In this document: one piece after another, positions 36,801 through 46,268 of the stretch
Numbering within the stretch: position 1 is the stretch's first letter
How the letters are laid out: each line of letters begins with the position of its first letter
Assembly (NCBI GenBank): GCA_949128115.1
Contig: OX421962.1
Location: 99,726,836-99,790,835 of the forward strand
Reading direction: 5' to 3'
DNA length: 64,000 nucleotides
DNA from: Anaspis maculata
Lineage: Eukaryota > Arthropoda > Insecta > Coleoptera > Scraptiidae
The notes under the pieces: generated by a model
What the model was told of the DNA's origin: nothing
Database searches by the model: none
What the model saw: the letters and a program-made list of their open reading frames with translations, nothing else
Position numbers and translations under genes: made by a program

Positions 36801-38108
36801 TCATAGGATATGGAATTTCGCAATTTTGGGACCTACTGTTCTCATGGTAATAGTAGTTGGAGTTAGAATCAATGATATTGTTGTTACCGCCAAAAAAAGG
36901 ATCCGCTTCAGCCGCAACTGCTTTCATATGCTGGTCTGAAAAAAAACGCACAGTTTTTGAGTTTAACTAATGTATCCGTGCTGCTGAAACTATAGAATGG
37001 CCCAGAAATTTTGTCAGAAAAAAACTCCCATTTGATGTGGAGGCCTCATGTGCAATTTGTTTTCCGAAATTCGGCCTTATGACGCAGATATGACACCTCA
37101 AAATTCGACTTATTTTCATGTTTTTTTTTTGCAAATAACTTTACTCATAAGCGGTCTGGCGCACCAATTTGTGAATTGACAAAGCAAAGATATGATTTTG
37201 CTCATTGTCTGCCTTGAAGTGAACTTTCAGAGAAATCCCACCAGTGCGCAGCGGTACCAAAGTCGAGTAACAGAAGTGCCAAAATAAAGTTGAAAATGCA
37301 CAGCTGCTCTTTATAACATGTAAGGAAGCTATGTTTTTTTCCTGAAACAATTTCTGGGACTCTCTGTATAAATTATTAACTACTGGACAGCTTACGAATA
37401 CCCTACCATAATGTGGATCAGGAATATCTCCGTCAGTTTCAACCCTAACCGCTTTTCTTTTAGCAACAGGTAGCTCTGGAAATCTCGCATTATTCCATGT
37501 TTGACAAGAAGTAGGTAAGTACCTACTTGAATAAAACTTACCAACTGATTCATCACGGCCACAACTTCTTTCGTATTGTGCTTTGACTGCTCCTGTGATG
37601 AGAAATATTTATTAAATCGTGACCATAGACCGATATGAGGTTAGATTTTAGAGGTTAGTTTGGCAATAAAGTTTTCCACACAAAGCAAAAAATTAAAACG
37701 CACTTACCTTTTGTAGGCATTTCAGCGATAGCTTTAGCAGCTTCAACTAGGGCCAAAGTTCGTTTTGAATACATGATTTTCACTGAGATTTTTCTTTAAA
37801 CAGCACCAACAGCGAACAGCACTTATCACTTAACAGTGTGAAATGGAGTAAGTTCAGGTGGTTGATCTGAAGCGCCAATACATATCACTTGCGTAAAAGG
37901 GAACAAGTCAAGTTATTCCATTTTACACAACTTAACTTTACTCTACTCTGAAATATTCCATTTTTCACAACTGATTTTTTCACGATTCAAAGCTTCAAAA
38001 AATTACAAGTTTTTTTCTACTGAAAGCTGCCACAATTGTTGATAATGATATGTGAAAAAGTGAAAAATGGCAAAAAATGACTTATTCCCTTTTACCCGGG
38101 GTCCGTCC
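33870..38108 (-). mobile_element. Complete DNA transposon: 31-bp TIRs, AATT duplication, spliced transposase gene
   Basis: Perfect 31-bp inverted ends start GGACGGACCCCGGGTAAAAG at 33870, and the inverse ends at 38108. AATT lies on both sides (33866-33869 and 38109-38112). The sister arm of the enclosing foldback has the empty site AAAATAATTATTCC near 43670, so the 4-bp duplication is supported, although AATT is palindromic and an insertion without duplication would look the same if the ends were AA/TT longer. Subterminal copies of the TIR core TGACTTRTTYCCTTTTAC lie at 34053-34113 and 37892-37909. The minus strand encodes an 810-aa spliced protein. The 4-bp target, size and protein type are compatible with the Sola group, but that assignment is tentative. 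Confidence 0.88.
34425..37774 (-). CDS. Putative RNase-H/DDE-type transposase (DUF7869-like), six exons, 810 aa
   Basis: Exons on the minus strand: 37708-37774, 37542-37592, 37407-37475, 36780-36935, 36648-36713 and 34425-36448. All five introns are phase 1 with GT-AG ends, and the joined frame is 811 codons. The five short exons encode an acidic/basic N-terminal tail with repeated modules (ELPVAKRKA, ELPAKRQLF, DP(H/F/N)). The last exon carries a Lys/Arg-rich stretch, Cys pairs (CRNRC, CKKC, DTCQACD) and a PDKRGRHSPPN element. Next come FDLQQCLPTP (Asp ~523), LYSDTCPGQNKN (Asp ~599) and SGHSRMECDSDHAQIEK (acidic cluster ~639-648), spaced like a DDE/RNase-H core. I recognise the pattern as the family labelled DUF7869 in insect genomes. 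The role as transposase is inferred from the enclosing TIRs and target duplication. The start ATG is the first in the first exon. No disabling mutation is visible. Confidence 0.85.
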
Positions 38109-38579
38109 AATTATTCCATTATGCATTATGCATTATTATAAAATAGGAGCAACGAAAAAATATATTTATAAGTGAGGTGGCGCTCGCGTCGCGCTTGATG
38201 TGATCCCGCGCTGGTACCACTGGTATGCATTGACAGTTCTGTTGACGTTGACGTTGGTGTTTGTTTGTTTTATGTGAAATGTGTGGTTACTACTAGCATT
38301 GTCTACTAGTTATGTTCTTGGCTCTGGTTGTTGGCTTCTGTTTTTTTCGGATCCATGAAATGAAATGGATGTGGCGGAGTTCTTACAGGGTCTATCTAAA
38401 ACCCGGAACAGGAATGGAATGGAACACGGTACGGTACGGTGGCGCGGAATACAACGGATTTATAAACGCGGAGCTGTGCATGTGCAACAAAATCGTTGGC
38501 ATAACCGCACTCCTTGGCCTGACATGTGGAATTGTGGAAGGGGAGACCTTGTAGTTTTAGAGATGGGCTTAACACCGTG

Positions 38580-39012
38580 TTCGGGAAAACGTGGAACGGA
38601 AAACCGCTTGATATTTCTGTTCCAAATTTGGCATGGACTTGCTCTATGACGATAGAAAATAAATGGAATTAAAAAAAACCCGTTCGTAAAAAGAAAAGTC
38701 GGTGAAAATTGCCTCCAAAGTCTGTTCCGGGAAACCTGGAACGGGAAACCGCTTGATATTTCTGTTCCAAATTTGGCATAGACTTGCTCTATGACGATAG
38801 AAAATAAATGGAATTAAGAAAAAACCGTTCGTTAAAAGAAAAGTCGGTGAAAATAGCACCCAAAGTCTGTTCCGGAAAACCTGGAACGGGAAACCGCTTG
38901 ATATTTTTGTTCCAAATTTGGCATAGACTTGCTTTATGACGATAGAAAATCAATGGAATTTAAAAAAAAAACCGTTCGTAAAAAGAAAAGTGGGTGAAAA
39001 TTGCTATAAAAT
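38580..39012. repeat. 144-bp tandem array, left foldback arm (3 copies)
   Basis: Units contain GGAACGGGAAACCGCTTGAT, TTCCAAATTTGGCATAGACT and GACGATAGAAAATAAATGGA. The copies start near 38580, 38727 and 38871. They are inverse to the array at 41607-43205 in the other arm of the 32059-44080 element. Confidence 0.9.
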
Positions 39013-39195
39013 CGTCATTTTCTATCATAGAAACATTTTGAGACCACCACTGTGTCAATGAAGAAAATCTCTATCCGAATACCAAAAAATATTTATTTGA
39101 AAATCGAAAGTCGGTGTTGCTTTATAATCAACGCAAAAAATAGCAAAAGCGCTGTCAAATACCCATTAACAATTTCAAATCTATGTATCCCATAG

Positions 39196-39340
39196 GAAAA
39201 TAGTATATTATGATACGAGTTTAATAAGACGAAGTTTGTCGCACGACTGTTTTTGGGGCCCGACGAACGCAGTGAGGAGGGTCCCAAAGGAAGGAGTGCG
39301 ACGAAACGTCTTATTAAACGAGTTCAATATACTATTTTAT
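39196..39340. repeat. 145-bp palindromic repeat
   Basis: AAAATAGTATATTATGATAC-type sequence at the left is mirrored by CGAGTTCAATATACTATTTT at the right. TTTAATAAGACG/CGTCTTATTAAA and GTCGCAC/GTGCGAC lie further in. The loop contains GGGGCCCGACGAACGCAGTG. No coding potential is seen. Confidence 0.7.
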
Positions 39341-39528
39341 CTATTTTGCCTAAAATATTTGAAAAAAATTGGAAAATTCTGGGGGTAGCAACGCCGTTCA
39401 GTGTCATATTAGTCGAGCGCCAGTACGACACGCATTTGCGTGTCGAAAAGTGGCCAGTACGATACGGGAGTAGATAAAAGTTATGAGCTGGTGCGGTTTT
39501 CGAAAAACACGGTATATACATATGTATA

Positions 39529-40254
39529 CAGAGTGTCCCAGCTAAAACAATCCAGCGCGATTTTCTCAGAAAATATCAAGACAACAAAAAAATGCAATTT
39601 GAATCTGGCGAGTTACAAGAATTCAAAAATTCATGATCGACTAAACAAAATACCTACTTCAGATGAAAAAAAACCCTCTTTTCTTAGGCTTTCCATGGAT
39701 GTGTCACCGATGTCTGTACCTGGCCCAATAAGCCAGAAATTCTGCCTCGAAGTCCAGCAAACACAATAATCTGAATTCATAACGACGTCATAACGATCAC
39801 ACACTTGTTGATTTTCATATCAGCCAGTATTCATTGCTATGGAGAATCCAGGTATATTAAGTGAAAAAGTCCTAGTAACGGCTGGTCTTGAAATCAACAA
39901 GTTTGTGATCGGTGACGTCACAGATTATTCCGATTATTGTGTTCGTCGGACTTTGAGGCAGAATTCCTGGCTTATTGGGCCAAGTACAGTCATCGGCGAC
40001 ACATCAATGCAAAGCCCAGAGAAAGAGGATTTTTTTTCATCTGAAGTATTTTGTTTTGTCGGTCTTGAATTTTCGAATTCTTGTGACTCGCCCGATTCAA
40101 ATTGAATTTTCTTGGAAACTAGAGCACCTACAAGCATCGTCGCCCCCTCAAAAGAATGCTAAAAGCTCAAGCTTTCCCCCAATTAAAATTTTTCCTTGTT
40201 GCCTTGATATTTTCTGAGAAAATTGCGCTGGATTGTTTAAGCTGGGACACCCTG
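39529..40254. mobile_element. 726-bp foldback element, CAG(A/G)GTGTCCCAGC ends
   Basis: It starts CAGAGTGTCCCAGCTAAAAC and ends TTTAAGCTGGGACACCCTG, flanked by TA (39527-39528 and 40255-40256). The arms share AATCCAGCGC(G/A)ATTTTCTCAG and CAGGCCGACAAAA-type blocks in opposite senses. The centre lies near 39800. The arm frames at 39440-39769, 39839-40105 and 39934-40137 are mirror images, not genes. Confidence 0.85.
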
Positions 40255-40258
40255 TATA

Positions 40259-40275
40259 CAGGGTGGTCCATCCTA
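40259..40275. mobile_element. Orphan CAGGGTGGTCC end
   Basis: CAGGGTGGTCCATCC follows TA directly after the previous element, so the spacer between the two elements is only TATA. I find no matching inverse end downstream, so this is probably the surviving terminus of a truncated family member. Confidence 0.5.
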
Positions 40276-40646
40276 GCGTAATTATCCCATAGCGGCCTTA
40301 CCGTTCAAGATAGGAAAAAAGATATAGGAGAAAAGTCATATGGTTTGATAAGACCTATAACCTAAAATTATTTTCAATGAATCGTCAATGAAATAGAACA
40401 CCTATATCATTTTGCATTTTCCTGTTCAATGCAAATTCAGGCTGTCTTGTGTCTGTATTTTTGTTTTTCAATTGTGTGGCAGTGCTACCAACTAAAAATA
40501 AAGAACAAAAAAAAATCGCATTCTCACAGTTTCTTCAAAAAAATCGTAGCGGCCTTGCTTTTCTCATCTAAGAGATGAATCTCAACATGGTGATAGTCAA
40601 GTCAAAGACCAATATCTCAATGTCAAAAAATTGCAATTTGTTTTTA

Positions 40647-41290
40647 CAGGGCGTTCACAAAAAAAATCGAACTTTAAAATTTTCAAAGTATCATATCTAT
40701 TTTTTTTTCAAAAGGCATCCTCCTAATTTTATAACGTTATCTGATAGCTTTTTCATCTTCTTTCATTTTTACTAGGGGTACCCCACCCTTGAACTTCATT
40801 TTTTCGAGATAATCGGAAATGTTCACAAAATTTGCTATTCTTTATATTTTTTTCCAACAATTTTGACCGTGATGAATGACAGACAAGCCAAGTAGTACAC
40901 AGCTCTCAGTTAGTCAGTCTGAATATTGTCGAATAAAGAAAAATGAAAATGACTTCACGCGAGAGGAAATTATTGATATGATAATCTGGTATTAATCCAG
41001 ATATCTAGGATTCCACTTTGTTGTCTTTTTGCGTTGAAGTAATTTTTTTGTTCGACAATATTCAGACAGACTAACTGACAGCTACGTACCATTTGGCTTG
41101 TCTGTTATTCATCACGGCCAACTCAATTTTTGAAAAAAATAAAAAAAAATAGCAAATTTCGTGAAAATTGCATATTACCTTGAAAACATGGAATTTAAGA
41201 GGGGAGTACTCCTATTAAAAATGAAAGAAGATAAAACAGCTATCAGATAACGTTATAAAATTAGGGGCATGCCATTTGAAAAAAAATAGT
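40647..41290. mobile_element. Foldback element with truncated right end
   Basis: The left end reads CAGGGCGTTCAC after TA. From about 40690 the sequence (TATTTTTTTTTCAAAAGGCA.. ATAACGTTATCTGATAGCTT.. GACAGACAAGCCAA) is mirrored, ending at 41290. The first ~43 bp of the left end have no partner, so the right terminus is lost. It is non-coding. Confidence 0.7.
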
Positions 41291-41606
41291 CATGATAGTC
41301 ATGGAATGATTAGAAATCACAATCCAGATCTCGTAAACGCCGAATAAACCAGTATGTGAACAAAACACATAAAAATGATAGTATTTAGTGAGGTTAGCAG
41401 GTCAGTCCGGTTGACGTTGACTCCGACATGGATGAAACTTGACAGATGCCAATGACACTATTGACATTTTGCCATAAACTCCCTCTACATGCAATCACCC
41501 TATAACGGTCTTGTTTCGGTGATCACCTTGCAGCTCGTTGTGCAGATATTTTTTCCTTGAGCATCCGCCCGAGTTCTCCCGCCTTACCGAGTGGCGGGAG
41601 AGCGTC

Positions 41607-43205
41607 AAGACTTTGGGGGCAACTTTCACCGACTTTTCTTCTTACGAATGGGTTTTTTTTAATTCCATTGATTTTCTATCGTCATAGAGCAAGTCCATGC
41701 CAAATTTAGAACAGAAATATCAAGCGGTTTCTCGTTCCAGGTTTTCCGGAACAGACTTTGGGGGCAATTTTCACCGACTTTTCTTTTTACGAACGGTTTT
41801 TTTTTAATTCCATTGATTTTCTATCGTCATAGAGCAAGTCCATGCCAAATTTGGAACAGAAATATCAAGCGGTTTCTCGTTCCAGGTTTTCCGGAACAGA
41901 CTTTGGGGACAATTTTCACCGACTTTTCTTTTTACGAACGGTTTTTTTTTTATACCATTGATTTTCTATCGTCATAGAGCAAGTCCATGCCAAATTTGGA
42001 ACAGAAATATCAAGCGGTTTCCCGTTCCAGGTTTTCCGGAACAGACTTTGGGGGCAATTTTCACCGACTTTTCTTTTTACGAACGGGTTTTTTTTAATCC
42101 CATTTATTTTCTATCGTCATAGAGCAAGTCCATGCCAAATTTGGAACAGAAATATCAAGCGGTTTCTCGTTCCAGATTTTCCGGAACAGACTTTGGGGGC
42201 AATTTTCACCGACTTTTCTTTTTACGAACGGGTTTTTTTTTAATTCCATTGATTTTCTATCGTCATAGAGCAAGTCTCTGCCAAATTTGGAACAGAAATC
42301 TCGAGCGGTTTCCCGTTCCAGGTTTTCCGGAACAGACTTTGGGGGCAATTTTCACCGACTTTTCTTTTTACGAACGGGTTTTTTTTAATTCCATTGATTT
42401 TCTATCGTCATAGAGCAAGTCTCTGCCAAATTTGGAACAGAAATCTCGAGCGGTTTCCCGTTCCAGGTTTTCCGGAACAGACTTTGGGGGCAATTTTCAC
42501 CGACTTTTCTTTTTACGAACGGGTTTTTTTTAATTCCATTGATTTTCTATCGTCATAGAGCAACAAGTCTCTGCCAAATTTGGAACAGAAATCTCGAGCG
42601 GTTTCCCGTTCCAGGTTTTCCGGAACAGAGTTTGGGGGCAATTTTCACCGACTTTTCTTTTTACGAACGGGTTTTTTTTAATTCCATTGATTTTCTATCG
42701 TCATAGAGCAAGTCTCTGCCAAATTTGGAACAGAAATCTCGAGCGGTTTCCCGTTCCAGGTTTTCCGGAACAGACTTTGGGGGCAATTTTCACCGACTTT
42801 TCTTTTTACGAACGGGTTTTTTTTAATTCCATTGATTTTCTATCGTCATAGAGCAAGTCTCTGCCAAATTTGGAACAGAAATCTCGAGCGGTTTCCCGTT
42901 CCAGGTTTTCCGGAACAGACTTTGGGGGCAATTTTCACCGCTTTTTCTTTTTACGAACGGGTTTTTTTTAATTCTATTGATTTTCTATCGTCATAGAGCA
43001 AGTCTCTGCCAAATTTGGAACAGAAATCTCGAGCGGTTTCCCGTTCCAGGTTTTCCGGAACAGACTTTGGGGGCAATTTTCACCGACTTTTCTTTTTACG
43101 AACGGGTTTTTTTTAATTCCATTGATTTTCTATCGTCATAGAGCAAGTCTCTGCCAAATTTGGAACAGAAATATCAAGCGGTTTTCCGTTCCACGTTTTC
43201 CCGAA
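41607..43205. repeat. 144-bp tandem array, right foldback arm (~11 copies)
   Basis: The marker GACTTTGGGG(G/A)CAA(T/C)TTTCACC recurs about every 144-147 bp from 41610 to 43062. Two sub-types are visible: the first five copies have AGTCCATGCC and ATATCAAGCG, and the later ones have AGTCTCTGCC and ATCTCGAGCG. The last unit reverts to ATATCAAGCG at the border. One copy has a 3-bp CAA insertion at about 42563. The outer neighbours are the unique arm sequence. Confidence 0.92.
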
Positions 43206-44283
43206 CACGGTGTTAAGCCCATCTCTAAAACTACAAGGTCTCCCCTTCCACAATTCCACATGTCAGGCCAAGGAGTGCGGTTATGCCAACGATTTTGTTG
43301 CACATGCACAGCTCCGCGTTTATAAATCCGTTGTATTCCGCGCCACCGTACCGTACCGTGTTCCATTCCATTCCTGTTCCGGGTTTTAGATAGACCCTGT
43401 AAGAACTCCGCCACATCCATTTCATTTCATGGATCCGAAAAAAACAGAAGCCAACAACCAGAGCCAAGAACATAACTAGTAGACAATGCTAGTAGTAACC
43501 ACACATTTCACATAAAACAAACAAACACCAACGTCAACGTCAACAGAACTGTCAATGCATACCAGTGGTACCAGCGCGGGATCACATCAAGCGCGACGCG
43601 AGCGCCACCTCACTTATAAATATATTTTTTCGTTGCTCCTATTTTATAATAATGCATAATGCATAATGGAATAATTATTTTAGTTCACGAATTGGAAACA
43701 ATGTTTCTTTTTTTAAATAAATATTCTCAAGAAAAAATATTTATAAAAATAAATAAATATAATAATTATTTTTTTACAATTATATATATATGGTTTTTTT
43801 GATATAAATACTGTAATTTATCGAAAAAATAATTATTGTGTTGAAAAATAAATATTTTCGCAAAATAAAAATATATTTTTAATTACAAAAATAATTGTTG
43901 TTTTGAAAAATAAATATTTTTTCAAAAAATATATATTTTTAAAGACAGAATATTCATATAAAAATTGCATGTTAAATATATAAATTTGATAGTTAGGATA
44001 AATATGTGCTCCAAGCTTTAAATAATTGGAATTTTAAAATATAACATCAATCATTAATAATGACACAAACGGCGCCTCATATTTGCCTCCCGGTACCTTA
44101 TTAATATTATTATTACAGATCGATGAGGGGGGGGGATATGCCCCTCATGCTCCCCCCATAAATACGCCACTTCTCTGGGAAGCGGGTGACCGTTTCTGAA
44201 CGCACTCCAGCTGTCGAACGTTGACAGACTTGTAAACTGGACGTCAACTGTCAAAAAAAGAACAGCGATAATAAGTGATAGCC

Positions 44284-45883
44284 ATGGCTACGCCGACGAG
44301 TAAGAATACTACGCGAAAACCTCGGCGAAAACGGTTATGTTTAAGTGCCGAAATGGAATATTCATTGTAAGTAAATCGCATTCTTTATTTCTTTCTCACC
44401 TAGGGCGACTTAGAACAATTAATTGTAATAGTATGAGGAAAGAATGGTGGTAGTATGGTTACTGTAAAATGTGCGGCTTCCGTTGCCTTTATCGCACAAG
44501 CACCTAAAGCCGCAGTTCTCACCTCATCATTTGGGTCGCAGCCAGCGAATGTCTTGTCAAAATCATCATTAGGGTCAAAAATGTCACCGGTAGCGTCTCT
44601 TGTACTTTTTCCAAACGGCAGTGGCGTATCTACGGTGAATTGCGCCTAGGGCAAGCCATGCAAATTCCACCTACCGAAATTTAGGTAGGCCAACGACAAA
44701 TTGCCCCCCCCCCCATTAGGCCATACCTGGATCAGATGAAAAAGTGGAATGTTGATCGTCTGTTTAAATGTATTGGTTTTGTTCTTTCCCTATTTCTCTG
44801 TTTCCATTTCGCTTGTCAATTATGGCTCACACGAAACAGCCCCGTGGCGCAGGCGGTCGAGTGGCTGCCTGCGACGCGGAAGTCCCGGGTTCGATTCCCT
44901 GTGAAAATTCTGGGTGTTGTGTTGTTCGAAATTTGCACTTTTCTGAGATTGTATAATTGTTAAATAAACAGGCAAACTCCTATGGCAAGAAAAAGCCGAT
45001 ATGGAGAAAAACATTTATTTTTTTATTTTTTTATTTATTGCTCACACGAATTGCGCCCAACAGTTTAAATATCTACATTTTCTACATAACCATATAAAGT
45101 TGGAAGAACTTGGCTCATGATTGGTTTTCCCATTTTTTCAATTTTTCATTTTTTTAAAATTTTTATCTTTTTGCACGTGCCCCAAAACCAGTCGTGTGAC
45201 AATACTGTCTTTGTCTTATGAAACTCGTATAATGATATACTATTATGAAACGGGCCCCAGGTATACAAAATTAATTTTTTTTCTTCTTCAATTACAGCCT
45301 TACTGACGAATCCGGGGAAGAAATGCAGGCTAGACTCGAATTCGGCTTTATACAAGGTAAGTCGATTTGTGACCCTTAGTAGGCAAAATAATGGGCGCAT
45401 TCATAAGTCACAACAGTTGTGGAGCTGTTACCGATTTGTCTCGTGAACGGTGTGCTACTTTTCCGCTCCGCTCGGAGCGGACGCCATGTTTTGTAGCGGC
45501 TCGGAAGTTCGCTACATTTTGGTAGCATGATGAGCGATAGGAGTGGGAGGTAGAAAAATGAGAGAAACGTTAAATTTTGATGTTTGCAAGTGTCATCCTG
45601 ACATTTTATGGATTCAAGAGTGTTGTTCGGTGCTGTTTACCTTACGTGCTGTTTTGAATTTTTGAAGATTATAAGTTTTTTCCCAGCTAATGTGAATCGC
45701 TTGTTAAATATAGACCATCGAGCTATAGCACTGGGTGAAATTCTCCAAGACCAGATTATATTTTCGGCTGTTCTTGACGCGGCGCCGGATGTGTCACCGC
45801 CAGCCACCGCTACTTCCAACAATGCGTTCGTAAGACGCCAACAGTTCCGAAGGAGCGTAGCGGTAGCTGCTCCCGTCTTATGA
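44284..45883 (+). CDS. Unrecognised three-exon gene candidate, 112 aa
   Basis: Exons 44284-44366, 45298-45356 and 45687-45883 join in one frame of 113 codons including the stop. ATG context is good (GCCATGG). Donors are GTAAGT and GTAAG; acceptors have long pyrimidine tracts (TTCTTCTTCAATTACAG and TTTTTTCCCAG). The N-terminus is basic (SKNTTRKPRRKRLCL, possible nuclear signal), followed by acidic DESGEEMQARLEFGF, a helical-looking middle (NVNRLLNIDHRAIALGEILQ) and an Ala/Val-rich end. I recognise no domain. A tRNA-type SINE sits in intron 1. It lies directly beyond the TSD of the hAT nest (44173-44180). The 3' exon may be wrong or a fragment of a longer gene. Confidence 0.4.
44838..45047 (+). 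mobile_element. tRNA-derived SINE
   Basis: An A-box-like TGGCGCAGGCGG (44845-44856) and a canonical B box GGTTCGATTCC (44888-44898) are spaced as in a tRNA gene. The 5' end (GCCCCGT) cannot pair with what follows the B-box arm, so it is not a functional tRNA. An unrelated body and a T-rich tail (to about 45047) follow. This is the layout of a tRNA-headed SINE. It lies in intron 1 of the candidate gene 44284-45883. Confidence 0.75.
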
Positions 45884-46268
45884 AAGCGGCCATTGATAAT
45901 GATAGAGAAATACGAATCTGACAAGTAGTGTGAGTCGATAATTGAATGCTGTGCAGTGGCAGACAATAGAATGGATACACCTGTCAAACTTGCCAGTTGT
46001 TTTTGAATTCGAATCACGGCCATACGATTATGACTTAGGAAGACAGTTTTCTCCTAAAGCATGCGGTAGACATCCTTAAAACTGAGAGCGTGTAGTTTCC
46101 TCAGATCTCTTTCACAAATGATTCGAAAATCACACCTTCCAAAAGTGTTCTCTGAAACCCCATAGAAAAAACCCTGCTAATAACCTAGTAGTTGATGCAG
46201 AGCAAAAAAAAAGTGTTCTCGTTTTATTGTCCGCCTGTCCGCCACTATTATAGGTACGTAAATCAAAT

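Larger units (their letters stand above)
39013..41606. other. Unique centre of the 12-kb foldback
   Basis: This is the loop between the two tandem-repeat arms. It holds a palindrome (39196-39340), a CAGAGTGT foldback (39529-40254), a lone CAGGGTGG end at 40259 and another foldback (40647-41290). I see no transposase frame, so the 12-kb element is non-autonomous. Confidence 0.6.
32059..44080. mobile_element. 12-kb foldback element with subterminal tandem arrays, 8-bp TSD
   Basis: It begins ATGAGGCGCCGTTTGTGTCA and ends with the inverse. The flanks are TTTTGCCT (32051-32058) and ATTTGCCT (44081-44088), an 8-bp duplication with one mismatch. Each arm has about 0.85-0.9 kb of unique sequence followed inward by a 144-bp tandem array: three copies on the left and eleven on the right. 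The left arm is interrupted by 32149-33565 and 33870-38108; the right arm is uninterrupted. Tandem arrays inside long inverted arms recall Foldback/Galileo elements of the P superfamily. That is an analogy, since no transposase of its own is present. Confidence 0.85.
27326..44172. mobile_element. hAT-type element expanded to 16.8 kb by nested insertions
   Basis: The left end CAGTGGCGTATTTA at 27326 is matched by TAAATACGCCACTT ending at 44172 (13 of 14 positions inverse). The flanks are the exact 8-bp duplication CTCTGGGA at 27318-27325 and 44173-44180. Its own sequence seems limited to about 27326-27560, perhaps 31975-32050, and 44089-44172, with G runs just inside both ends. Everything else is later insertions: 27561-31765 and 32059-44080, the second carrying further layers. 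No hAT transposase is present. The exact TSD across 16.8 kb is strong evidence that both ends belong together. Confidence 0.85.

Noticed and set aside
38312..38649. Open frames mirrored at 43136-43473
   Set aside because: They occur identically in both arms of the foldback and encode no recognised protein; they are treated as element sequence.
41607..43205. CRISPR-like regular array
   Set aside because: The units are contiguous 144-bp tandem repeats without unique spacers, in an animal genome and within a foldback arm.
44621..44640. Another CAGTGGCGTATCTACGG hAT-type left end
   Set aside because: No inverse end with a matching 8-bp duplication was found downstream; CTACGCCACTG near 57650 has unrelated flanks.
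44838..44910. Possible functional tRNA gene (A and B boxes)
   Set aside because: The acceptor stem cannot form and the sequence continues into a SINE body with a T-rich tail.
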